From: JAZSQZ01 sp045538175
GTDB lineage: Bacteria > Bacillota > Clostridia > Christensenellales > UBA1242
Length of the DNA stretch: 24,934 bases
Assembly (NCBI GenBank): GCA_045538175.1
Contig: JAZSQZ010000018.1
Location: forward strand, 1 to 24,934
Reading direction: 5' to 3'
Position numbers and translations under genes: made by a program
Shown here: piece after piece, positions 1-6,338 of the stretch
Position numbering within the stretch: position 1 is the first letter of the stretch
Layout of the letters: each line of letters begins with the position of its first letter
Notes under the pieces: model-generated
What the model was told of the DNA's origin: nothing
The model's input: the letters and a program-made list of their open reading frames with translations, nothing else
Databases searched by the model: none

Positions 1-11
1 AAAAAACATGC

Positions 12-36
12 TATAATATAAAAAATTATAAGGAGA
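12..36 (+). promoter_or_regulatory. -10 box and SD of the restriction endonuclease gene
   Basis: A perfect TATAAT lies at 12-17, and an AAGGAG SD site at 30-35 precedes the ATG at 45 by nine bases. The -35 region falls before the window edge, so the promoter is only partly visible. Confidence 0.7.
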
Positions 37-44
37 TTTGAATC

Positions 45-881
45 ATGAGGAATGACAATGAAATGACCAAAAAACAAATCGAGATTTTAGAAGAAAAATA
101 TTTAAATAAATATTGGCACTTCTTAAAATTTGTTGAAGATGAAATAATTTTTGGTTTTAATACAAAAAATGATATCAAATCAGATTGGATAGGAAAATAT
201 GGAGGATCAGAAGGCGGAACATCCAGTTTTGCCGTTGGCTCCGAGAGAATTATATATGCGTTATTAAATGGAAAAATAGCTGGGCAACCAAACTCATCTC
301 CAGTATCATCCGATTTGTTTTTTGAAATCGATGATGCTTATATACATATTGATCTAAAATCAGTAACTACAAATGGCGGTGTTACTATCCATCCAGAGAC
401 TGGCGAACATTTAAAAGATAACATCGGAGATTTTGATACAAGTATATTTATTGGTGAAAATCAAAATACTTATCATGGCAATATGATAGTGAATAAAGGA
501 AGAAATAACGAAGAAACAAGACCTTACAATCCAAATTTGCCTCCAGTATACAACAAATCAAATGGAGACAAAAAGATATGTTTAACCTACTTTATTACAA
601 TCCTAAGCAATTCAGCAACATTTGAGACTGAGATGGTATCCATATTATGTATGCCTAACGGAAATCTTGAACCTCATTATAAAGAAAGACCTCTAAAGGC
701 TGGTAAAAATCCAGGCAAAACAAGGTTTAATTTTAAAAACGTACACGAGTTTGAATTAATGGATGATAATCCATCAACAGGCAAGAAACCTAAAAGAGTA
801 AAAATTATTTACAAAAACCCAAACATGAACGATTGGACTAAAGAAAAATTAAAATTTTATTTAGATGAAATAGATTGTTAA
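45..881 (+). CDS. putative type II restriction endonuclease
   Basis: This 278-residue cytoplasmic protein probably cleaves DNA at the site protected by the cytosine-5 methyltransferase that converges on it. What I see is a plausible PD-(D/E)xK nuclease core: D90 at the start of a strand (VSSDLFF) followed by IHIDLKSV with D103 and K105, after a helical N-terminus and a Gly/Ser-rich loop (GGSEGGTSS, about residues 53-61). The length is ordinary for a type II enzyme. The start is fixed by an AAGGAG SD nine bases upstream and a TATAAT just before it. The pairing with a methyltransferase over a shared terminator is the strongest argument. I do not recognise the enzyme family or its recognition sequence. 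It could instead be another nuclease that merely neighbours the methyltransferase, but the arrangement is typical of restriction-modification loci. Confidence 0.75.
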   Translation: MRNDNEMTKKQIEILEEKYLNKYWHFLKFVEDEIIFGFNTKNDIKSDWIGKYGGSEGGTSSFAVGSERIIYALLNGKIAGQPNSSPVSSDLFFEIDDAYIHIDLKSVTTNGGVTIHPETGEHLKDNIGDFDTSIFIGENQNTYHGNMIVNKGRNNEETRPYNPNLPPVYNKSNGDKKICLTYFITILSNSATFETEMVSILCMPNGNLEPHYKERPLKAGKNPGKTRFNFKNVHEFELMDDNPSTGKKPKRVKIIYKNPNMNDWTKEKLKFYLDEIDC

Positions 882-917
882 AAAAAGTCATTTGATTTTC
901 TCAAATGACTTCTTTTT
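881..917. terminator. bidirectional terminator between endonuclease and methyltransferase genes
   Basis: An 11-bp perfect stem (885-895 with 901-911, loop TTTTC) is flanked by an A-run on the left and a T-run on the right, so it can stop transcription from both sides. It overlaps the stop codons of both convergent genes. Confidence 0.85.
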
Positions 918-2367
918 ATTTTGTGTTTTTATCTAATACCTGTTTAACGCATTCAGCTATTTGTCTAGCTAACAATACTGGCACAGCATTGCCTATTTGT
1001 TTATGCATTATATGAATATTTTTTCCAGCAAAAACAAAGTCTTCTGGAAATGTTTGAATTATTGCACATTCTCTAACACTTAAACGTCTCATTTTATTTA
1101 TGTGAATCTCTGGACTTGTTGCAGTAATTGTATCGCTTGGTCTATCCCAGTTCGTAATTCTAAGCGCTTGTTCAAAAACTACTGGTTTTTCTATTAAAGT
1201 TGTAACTACCTTATCATACTTGTCATCAAAGCCAAGAAGTTTTTTCAATTCCCACCAATCCGAAGGTTTTGGAATACTTCCACTATTATTATCTTTTCTA
1301 AACCAATGACCTGCAGTATATTTATATCCAAAATGTTCATCAACAGCTGTTGTACTTAAATTTGCTTTTTTTCTCCACTCTACTAGATAGTCACAAATCT
1401 CATGTTGATTCACATCATATTTTCTACCCCAAAATTTATCAGCCACATTCTCATTTGCAATATGTTGATAAATCACTTTGTTATCATCCAATGTGATTGG
1501 ATTGTTCTGACATCTAATATCAGCCAACCATCCAATTGCTTGTTCACAAGTAACAGCAGGCAATAACTTTTCATTTGATTTTTTATCCTCTTTATTTAAA
1601 TAGTGTGTTTTTGTTGGATAAATTATATCTTCTGAGATCCTATTACCGATTATTACAAGTCTTTCTCTTTGTTGTGGAACCCCATATTCTGCGGCATTAA
1701 GAACTCTTGCTTCTACATGATAGTTTAAATTCTCAAAATCTTTTTTAATCATTTCAAAGACTTTTCCTTTTTCCATAGATAACAATCCCTTAACATTTTC
1801 AGCAACAAACATTTTAGGCTTTTTGTCTCTAATAACTCTCAACATTTCCTTATATAAAAAATTTCTTTGATCTTCCATACTTCTTTTTGTATTTGCTATA
1901 GAAAAACCTTGGCAAGGAAATCCTCCGATTACAACATCTGGATTGTCTGGAATATCACCGCTGCTTATCATTCTTATGTCTCCATATACAATGTGTTTAC
2001 CAATATTGTTTTTATAAGTTTCAATAGCTTCAGGAATAATATCATTTGCCCAGATAACATTAAAGCCCGCTTGAATAAATCCTAAATCCATTCCGCCAGC
2101 ACCTGAAAATAAAGATATTACTTTATATTTATTTTGAGAATTATCTTGTTCAAACTCTTCGTTTTCATCTTTTACCATATCCATAATGTCACCAATTGAA
2201 CAGTTTAAAACCTCACAAATTTTCGATAATACATCTGTACTAACAAAATCATCTTTGCTAAGTTTTGCAAGAGTACTTGTGCTTATTTTGGTTTGTATTC
2301 TCAAATCGGTTTTTGACATTTTTTTATCAATCAACATTTTCCAAAGTTTATTATAATTTGCTTTCAT
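916..2367 (-). CDS. DNA (cytosine-5) methyltransferase with N-terminal XRE helix-turn-helix
   Basis: This 483-residue enzyme transfers a methyl group from S-adenosylmethionine to C5 of cytosine and would protect the host from the neighbouring nuclease. The methyltransferase motifs are clear and in order: FSGAGG (87-92, SAM binding), PCQ with catalytic C152, ENV (190-192), QQRER (232-236), a target-recognition stretch of roughly residues 250-430, and the C-terminal motif QIGNAVP. Residues 1-70 form an XRE/Cro-type helix-turn-helix (KMSKTDLRIQTKISTSTLAKL). Fusions of this kind are known in M.EcoRII- and M.SsoII-like enzymes, where the extra domain represses the enzyme's own promoter and tunes the nuclease. 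That function is inferred here. The start is supported by an AGGAG SD and a good promoter. The target sequence cannot be read from the protein. Confidence 0.95.
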   Translation of the reverse strand: MKANYNKLWKMLIDKKMSKTDLRIQTKISTSTLAKLSKDDFVSTDVLSKICEVLNCSIGDIMDMVKDENEEFEQDNSQNKYKVISLFSGAGGMDLGFIQAGFNVIWANDIIPEAIETYKNNIGKHIVYGDIRMISSGDIPDNPDVVIGGFPCQGFSIANTKRSMEDQRNFLYKEMLRVIRDKKPKMFVAENVKGLLSMEKGKVFEMIKKDFENLNYHVEARVLNAAEYGVPQQRERLVIIGNRISEDIIYPTKTHYLNKEDKKSNEKLLPAVTCEQAIGWLADIRCQNNPITLDDNKVIYQHIANENVADKFWGRKYDVNQHEICDYLVEWRKKANLSTTAVDEHFGYKYTAGHWFRKDNNSGSIPKPSDWWELKKLLGFDDKYDKVVTTLIEKPVVFEQALRITNWDRPSDTITATSPEIHINKMRRLSVRECAIIQTFPEDFVFAGKNIHIMHKQIGNAVPVLLARQIAECVKQVLDKNTK

Positions 2368-2387
2368 TTATAACTCCTATATCCTAA

Positions 2388-2425
2388 TTAAATTAAATTA
2401 TAACAAAATCTACAATTCTTCGCAA
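2388..2425 (-). promoter_or_regulatory. promoter of the methyltransferase gene, with AATTA repeats
   Basis: On the minus strand there is a -35 TTGCGA (2420-2425), a 17-bp spacer and a perfect -10 TATAAT (2397-2402). Three phased AATTA units overlap and follow the -10 at 2388-2400. They are a candidate operator for the XRE domain of the methyltransferase. Confidence 0.7.
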
Positions 2426-2563
2426 ATGAAAATATTAAATTTTTTATTTATTCTTTTAAATAAATTATTTACTGCTTGCCCTGCTCTAATTTTTTGTTTT
2501 TTTATAAAGATTTAAAACTTTTAATTAAAAATGTCATTAAATTATTAATGATATAGATGTGCA

Positions 2564-2572
2564 TGTTATAAT
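2564..2572 (+). promoter_or_regulatory. extended -10 promoter of the HNH-like gene
   Basis: TGT followed by TATAAT (2567-2572) forms a textbook extended -10, with no good -35. The start codon at 2603 has an AAGGTG SD in front of it. Confidence 0.6.
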
Positions 2573-2602
2573 AATATAGAAACACGTTAAGAAGGTGAAG
2601 AT

Positions 2603-3682
2603 ATGATAAAACCTAGATTGATGAAATTTAATGAAATTTTAGAAGACGAAGATGTAAACATAGACATAATAGAAAGCAAAAAGAAATTTAATTCGATAAT
2701 TAAAAAAAGCAAAGATAATGCAAAATTAGAAAAATGTTATTATTGTGGGAAAGAAACAACAAGTTTTTGCAATTCCCATACAATCCCTCAATTTTGCCTA
2801 AAAAATATAACTGCAGATGGGATGTTGTGTACAACAAATGCAATTATAAAAAATCCTTTGTATAATGAGTTAAAAGGATTAAATAATTCAGGAACTTTTC
2901 ATATAATTTGTAGAGATTGTGATAAAAAAATATTTGCAGATTACGAAAATCCTGATAATTACATACATCCACCAACACAAAAAATGCTTGCAGAGATTTC
3001 TCTTAAAAATAATTTACAATGGATTAGCAAAAGATTAAACGAAACTGAATTTTATAAATTACCAGAATTAAATAAATCTAATAACGATTTATGTGAATAT
3101 AGAAATGAAATCAACGCATTAGACCTTAAAGAATTTAAAGATTCATATAAAAAAGCAAAGAAGGTTATTGAAAAAAATTCAAACACGGGTTACTATCTTT
3201 GCTTTTATAAAAAACTACCTTATGTTGTACCTATTGCATTTCAAAGCACTATTGCTCTTGTGGTTGATTTTGAAGGAAACATTATCAATGATATATATAA
3301 CTTCTCTCCTGATTATGAGATTAGAAATATAAATCTTTGTGTATTCCCTCTTGAATCTGAAAGTGTGGTTTTTATATTTATTGAAGATGGTGATAAAAGG
3401 TATCGTAAATTTTACAAGCAATTTAATAAGCTTTCAAGTGATGACCAACTACTATCAATAGTTTACATGATGTTTGCCTATTCAGAAGAAATTTATTTCT
3501 CCAAGAATATATTGAATGAGATACAAAATAATACTAATCTATGCAACATAGGAAAAACATCTTTAGATATGATTTCAGAAATACCATTCTTTAATTTACA
3601 TAACATTTTAAAAAATGAATTAAGTTTTGAAAATAGAAAAGGGATACCAAACCTATTGTCTGAAAAATATAAAATTAAATAA
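2603..3682 (+). CDS. unknown protein with HNH-like zinc cluster
   Basis: This is a 359-residue soluble protein. Residues 45-106 hold a probable zinc site: CYYCGK (C45, C48), then NSHTIPQF with H59, then CRDCDK (C103, C106). A CxxC pair, a short SHxIP segment and a second CxxC about 50 residues later is the layout of HNH-type His-Me-finger nucleases, where the His acts as general base. Here the residue before that His is Ser rather than the usual Asp or Glu, so catalytic activity is uncertain. The C-terminal 220 residues show no motif I recognise. The gene stands alone, between a restriction-modification pair and a HEPN-motif gene, with its own extended -10 promoter and a 15-bp-stem terminator. 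The neighbourhood suggests a defence role, but I cannot name one. It could also be a non-enzymatic zinc protein. Confidence 0.7.
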   Translation: MIKPRLMKFNEILEDEDVNIDIIESKKKFNSIIKKSKDNAKLEKCYYCGKETTSFCNSHTIPQFCLKNITADGMLCTTNAIIKNPLYNELKGLNNSGTFHIICRDCDKKIFADYENPDNYIHPPTQKMLAEISLKNNLQWISKRLNETEFYKLPELNKSNNDLCEYRNEINALDLKEFKDSYKKAKKVIEKNSNTGYYLCFYKKLPYVVPIAFQSTIALVVDFEGNIINDIYNFSPDYEIRNINLCVFPLESESVVFIFIEDGDKRYRKFYKQFNKLSSDDQLLSIVYMMFAYSEEIYFSKNILNEIQNNTNLCNIGKTSLDMISEIPFFNLHNILKNELSFENRKGIPNLLSEKYKIK

Positions 3683-3732
3683 TAGAGTTGTCAACATGAA
3701 GTCATAACATCTTCACTTAAATGTCAGTGGTT

Positions 3733-3777
3733 AAAAAGTCTAAATCTGTGATATAAGGCGAGATTTAGACTTTTTAT
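3733..3777. terminator. terminator after the HNH-like gene
   Basis: A 15-bp perfect stem (3733-3747 with 3761-3775) surrounds a 13-base loop and ends in TTTTT. The A-run on the other arm makes it work in either direction. Confidence 0.9.
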
Positions 3778-3865
3778 TATACTCTATTTATGTGGTGACT
3801 ATATGAACTTTTAGATACATAAAGACAGTTTTTATTATAACATACTTTTCTAATTTTTGTATAAA

Positions 3866-3904
3866 AATGAAAAAGAAAAACCAGCAAAATTTAAATTTTG
3901 CTGG
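3866..3904 (-). terminator. terminator of the HEPN-motif gene
   Basis: A perfect 24-bp palindrome (3881-3904, arms beginning CCAGCAAAATTT) is followed on the minus strand by a T-rich tract that is the complement of 3866-3880. It lies 16 bases after the minus-strand stop codon. Confidence 0.85.
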
Positions 3905-3920
3905 ATATATCTGTTTTGTT

Positions 3921-4670
3921 TTAAATTTCAATATCTTTTTCTTCTATTTTAATATTTTTAGAAATATCAAATTTGTTGTAAAAGTCTATCACATCACTCA
4001 TATTAAAATATGCTTTTAATACAAATAAAATTATAACAATAGAATTTTTTAAATATTTTTCAAAATGCATAATACCTTCCAAACAAAATCCTATAGAAGA
4101 TTTATCACAACTTTCTACACCCACTCTACTTTTAAAAAGTTCATCTAATAAACCATCATTATGAGCAATAATATTTCTAATGTTTTTTAAAGTATCATGT
4201 ACTTCATTAAAAGATTTTAGTCTTTCATCTTCTATTAAAATTTTCTGACTTACTCCGCTTGTTTGTAAAATTGATTTAATAAAAAATTCAATTTGCACAC
4301 AAATACTAACTAAAAGATGCTGAACCCCAAACATATAATCCGCTGCATTATCTGCTATTTTTTTTACAGTATCATGTTCAAAAAATTTCTTTAGCCCATC
4401 CGAAAACTTAATTATTAAATCTATTGCCTTTTTTTCATCAGATGCAATCAAAAACAAGTTTCTTTTATTTTTTATTGTTTTTAATAAGACATTATCTTCT
4501 TTAATATTTTGCTTTTTCAAAAATTCTCTTTCTATTTCTTTTGATATTGGCTCTTTAATCAAAATTTTCAACTCTTCAATAAATCTTGTATTAAATCTCA
4601 TATATCTTTGATATATCTCGTCAAAAGAAACAAAAATGCGATTTAAACTTATCTCGTCATTCTTATCCAA
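3921..4670 (-). CDS. HEPN-motif protein, possible RNase, TTG start
   Basis: This is a 249-residue, mostly helical protein with no transmembrane segment I would trust. The segment IRNIIAHNDG contains R165-N-x-x-A-H170, which fits the Rx4-6H signature of HEPN domains, with the polar residue after Arg that is usual in active HEPN RNases. Such proteins act as toxins, Abi factors or RNases of conflict systems. The RNase role here is inferred from this motif and from the neighbouring restriction-modification genes. There is no obvious nucleotidyltransferase (MNT) partner next to it, so it would be a solitary HEPN protein. The reading frame has no ATG at the proper place. A TTG at 4668-4670, seven bases after AAGGAG (4678-4683), is the credible start. 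An uncharacterised helical protein with a chance motif remains possible. Confidence 0.7.
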   Translation of the reverse strand: MDKNDEISLNRIFVSFDEIYQRYMRFNTRFIEELKILIKEPISKEIEREFLKKQNIKEDNVLLKTIKNKRNLFLIASDEKKAIDLIIKFSDGLKKFFEHDTVKKIADNAADYMFGVQHLLVSICVQIEFFIKSILQTSGVSQKILIEDERLKSFNEVHDTLKNIRNIIAHNDGLLDELFKSRVGVESCDKSSIGFCLEGIMHFEKYLKNSIVIILFVLKAYFNMSDVIDFYNKFDISKNIKIEEKDIEI

Positions 4671-4691
4671 ACTTAATCTCCTTACTTGTAT

Positions 4692-4700
4692 ATTATATCA
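4692..4700 (-). promoter_or_regulatory. extended -10 promoter of the HEPN-motif gene
   Basis: On the minus strand TGA precedes a perfect TATAAT (4692-4697). A weak -35 TTTGTA (4715-4720) sits 17 bp upstream. The SD AAGGAG follows at once, supporting the TTG start. Confidence 0.65.
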
Positions 4701-4758
4701 GATATTTTATACTATACAAACTGATTAAAATTTAAATAGTTAATTATTTAACAATTTA

Positions 4759-4881
4759 GTTCAACTGGGGTTAAAAACGCCCTAGAATTTAAGACTGCGA
4801 ACTTTAAACACCTTTATTTTAGCGGAATATAAGGGTTCGGTTCGAATCCCACTCGCCCCACCTTTTGGGACCCAGTTGAAC
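4759..4881 (+). repeat. 123-bp inverted-repeat element enclosing a tRNA-like core
   Basis: An 11-bp perfect inverted repeat, GTTCAACTGGG (4759-4769) and CCCAGTTGAAC (4871-4881), brackets the tRNA-like sequence described next. Inside, GGGG pairs again with CCCC, so the transcript could fold into one long rod. It is followed by CGGATCTCTTTTT. No protein is encoded. It may be a structured RNA, a recombination site or a small non-autonomous element. I do not recognise it. Confidence 0.5.
4767..4862 (+). pseudogene. tRNA-like sequence with long variable arm, degenerate
   Basis: The ends pair like an acceptor stem: GGGGTTA (4767-4773) against TCGCCCC (4853-4859), with one wobble and one mismatch, then A and CC. 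A canonical T-loop TTCGAAT (4841-4847) is followed by CCCAC, but the 5' T-stem strand does not match it. A hairpin with CCTTTATT pairing AATATAAGG occupies the place of a long variable arm, and no proper D-arm can be drawn. I read this as a decayed tRNA of the Ser/Leu type or a tRNA mimic, not a working tRNA. Confidence 0.4.
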
Positions 4882-4896
4882 CGGATCTCTTTTTCT

Positions 4897-4965
4897 ATGC
4901 ATATAAGATATAACACATCCCTCCTAAGCGGAAGGTTGGCAGTGCGAGTCTGCACACCTACACCA
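4897..4965 (+). pseudogene. tRNA-Arg(CCU) remnant: canonical 3' half, degenerate 5' half
   Basis: From 4921 to 4965 every position fits tRNA numbering 32-76: anticodon loop CTCCTAA (anticodon CCT), 3' anticodon strand GCGGA, variable loop AGGTT, T-stem GGCAG and CTGCA around loop TGCGAGT, acceptor CACCTAC, discriminator A, and encoded CCA. Defects are G for T at position 55, one broken T-stem pair, an anticodon 5' strand (CATCC) that does not pair, and a D-arm keeping only scattered invariant bases. No GTAGGTG acceptor strand lies upstream. It looks like a pseudo-tRNA or a 3' fragment left by integration. Confidence 0.6.
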
Positions 4966-4973
4966 ATTTACAA

Positions 4974-4997
4974 AAAAACGCCCAACCAGGCGTTTTT
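4974..4997. terminator. terminator after the tRNA-like sequences
   Basis: Stem AAAAACGCC (4974-4982) pairs with GGCGTTTTT (4989-4997) over a six-base loop. It lies nine bases after the CCA of the tRNA-Arg remnant and probably ended its transcript. The symmetric A and T runs allow either direction. Confidence 0.85.
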
Positions 4998-5037
4998 ACT
5001 TTATTTTACTTAAACTATATACTTTTGATTTAAATCA

Positions 5038-5046
5038 TGATATAAT
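5038..5046 (+). promoter_or_regulatory. extended -10 promoter of the gene at 5082
   Basis: TGA followed by a perfect TATAAT (5041-5046). No clear -35 is seen at 17 bp. A GAGGGAG SD lies at 5068-5074. Confidence 0.6.
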
Positions 5047-5081
5047 ATAAAATATAGAATATAGAAAGAGGGAGAATCGTT

Positions 5082-5630
5082 ATGGAAGTTGATTATAAAG
5101 TTTATAGTTCACCAAAAGAAGCTTTTGAAAAAAGGGTTTTAGAAGTAAGAGAGGCACAAAAAAATGGAGATCCTATTTTTACTCCTAATTCATATGGTGC
5201 ATTTATTGCGGTTGATGAGGATACAAAATGGAGATTGAGAAACATGTCTCTTGTTCACGAACAGAAAGATTATGAACCACCTGAACATGATTATGAGAAT
5301 ACACCTATTTTATATACAGCAACATACAATAGCATCATCAGAAAAATGCCAGATGCAAATAAAGATGAAATTTTTTTGTTCTTAGCAACAGCAGACCCTA
5401 AACGTCTTGATGATGAAGAAATGCAAAGAGCACTTTTCACAAGATTTGCAGAACTACAAAAAAATGATATGGTTGCAGCAATTGTTAATCACCAAAACCC
5501 AGCAGACGTAGCCACTGAACACGCAGAAGAAGTTGGAACAATTGCATCATATTTTGAAGCAATGAAAAACGCTGTTCAAGTTGATGGAAACTATTTTGCA
5601 TCTGACTATATGCAAAGCGACGCACAATAA
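5082..5630 (+). CDS. hypothetical protein, 182 residues
   Basis: I do not recognise this protein. It is acidic and soluble, with no signal peptide or membrane segment. The N-terminal third is mixed (KVYSSPKEAFEKRVLEVREAQKNG, then a strand-rich YGAFIAVDEDTKWRLRNM), and the rest looks mainly helical, rich in Ala, Asp and Glu, with few Cys or His that could bind metal. The reading frame is sound: extended -10 promoter, GAGGGAG SD seven bases before the ATG, and a terminator after the stop. It is monocistronic and sits between the tRNA remnants and the broken Nudix gene, so it may belong to the accessory region. No function is proposed. Confidence 0.8.
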   Translation: MEVDYKVYSSPKEAFEKRVLEVREAQKNGDPIFTPNSYGAFIAVDEDTKWRLRNMSLVHEQKDYEPPEHDYENTPILYTATYNSIIRKMPDANKDEIFLFLATADPKRLDDEEMQRALFTRFAELQKNDMVAAIVNHQNPADVATEHAEEVGTIASYFEAMKNAVQVDGNYFASDYMQSDAQ

Positions 5631-5643
5631 TTTATCAAAAACA

Positions 5644-5670
5644 AAAAAGGGGTTACACCCTTTTTATTTT
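5644..5670. terminator. bidirectional terminator between the 5082 gene and the Nudix remnant
   Basis: Stem AAAAAGGG (5644-5651) pairs with CCCTTTTT (5658-5665) over a six-base loop, with further T's to 5670. It serves the plus-strand gene ending at 5630 and the minus-strand gene ending at 5677. Confidence 0.8.
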
Positions 5671-5676
5671 TTTTAC

Positions 5677-6072
5677 TTATTCTTCTAATAATTTTTTGAC
5701 AATTGGTAGGTCGGCTAGCGCCCAGTCAATTGAAAGTAGGTCTTTTTTGTCCAACCATTTATAATCTTTGTGGACATTGAGTTTGAATTTTGAAGTATGG
5801 GCATTGCACTTGTAGCAATACATTTTAACAATAAAATCAGGATACTCATATTCAACATCTGAGAAATGTTCTATGATATCAACAGCAAGTTCCATTTCTT
5901 CTTGAAGTTATCTGTTGAGTGCTTGCTCGTTTGTTTCTCTCACTTCAATCTTTCCACCTGGGAACTCCCACTTAAAAGAAACATAATCAAACTTCCCTTG
6001 GTCTCTTTGCGTACAGAGAATTTTTCCTTCATACTCAATAATACCTGCAACAACTTCAATCCTTTTTTTCAT
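5677..6072 (-). pseudogene. MutT-like Nudix hydrolase interrupted by one nonsense codon
   Basis: Read from the ATG at 6072 with a good SD (AAGGAG), the minus strand encodes a complete 131-codon MutT/Nudix protein, of the type that removes pyrophosphate from oxidised or other nucleoside triphosphates. The start MKKRIEVVAGIIEYEGKILC and the FPGGKIE entry to the Nudix box are intact. At 5908-5910 there is an in-frame TAA in the sequence ALNR-stop-LQEE. The Nudix box GX5EX7REUXEE requires Glu exactly there, so one G-to-T change (GAA to TAA) destroyed a metal-binding catalytic residue. Everything after it, through 72 more codons, stays open and well conserved, so the lesion is recent or a sequencing error. 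Readthrough is unlikely because TAA is the main stop codon elsewhere in the window. It follows the WYL regulator and small zinc protein genes on the same strand. Confidence 0.88.
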
Positions 6073-6127
6073 ATTTAACTCCTTTTTGTTGCTTTAAAAA
6101 TAATAATGTTTTTAAAAGATATTTGTC

Positions 6128-6325
6128 CTATTTTTCTATTTCATTTTCGTCTTTAGAATAATATGGGTGTAGGCTTATATATTCTCTACTGAATTGTTGC
6201 CAATCACATTCGCAGTCTTCATAGAGTTCTCCACAAGACTCACAACGCTCGTCACTACTGTCGCTTGGCATTTTGTCTTTTTGTGAATTTTTACAAATTC
6301 CGTATAAGAAGCTAAATAAACACAT
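6128..6325 (-). CDS. small Cys-rich protein, probable zinc binding
   Basis: This 65-residue protein begins with a short hydrophobic segment (MCLFSFLYGIC), then a polar linker, then CESCGELYEDCEC (C28, C31, C38, C40), which looks like a small zinc ribbon or knuckle. I chose the ATG at 6325 because AAAGGGGAG ends seven bases before it. A longer frame upstream would start inside the preceding gene without a better SD. It lies 13 bases after the WYL regulator gene on the same strand and is almost surely cotranscribed with it. The function is unknown. It may be a partner or zinc-dependent cofactor of the regulator, but nothing in the sequence proves that. Confidence 0.6.
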   Translation of the reverse strand: MCLFSFLYGICKNSQKDKMPSDSSDERCESCGELYEDCECDWQQFSREYISLHPYYSKDENEIEK

Positions 6326-6338
6326 AATATGCTCCCCT

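Noticed and set aside
4759..4881. The inverted repeat ends (GTTCAAC and GTTGAAC) fit the R-box consensus of integron attC sites, and the length is in the attC range.
   Set aside because: Any palindrome with these arms fits both boxes at once, the arms pair perfectly without the extrahelical bases of attC, there is no integron integrase or cassette array, and the inside is tRNA-like.
4759..4965. tmRNA or SRP RNA.
   Set aside because: No tag-peptide frame, no tmRNA 5' domain and no GGAAGGAAGCAG-type SRP loop. The 3' half at 4921-4965 fits ordinary tRNA numbering exactly.
5677..6072. Stop-codon readthrough or recoding in the Nudix gene.
   Set aside because: The codon is TAA, which terminates nearly all genes here, and no stimulatory structure is evident. 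A point mutation or sequencing error is simpler.
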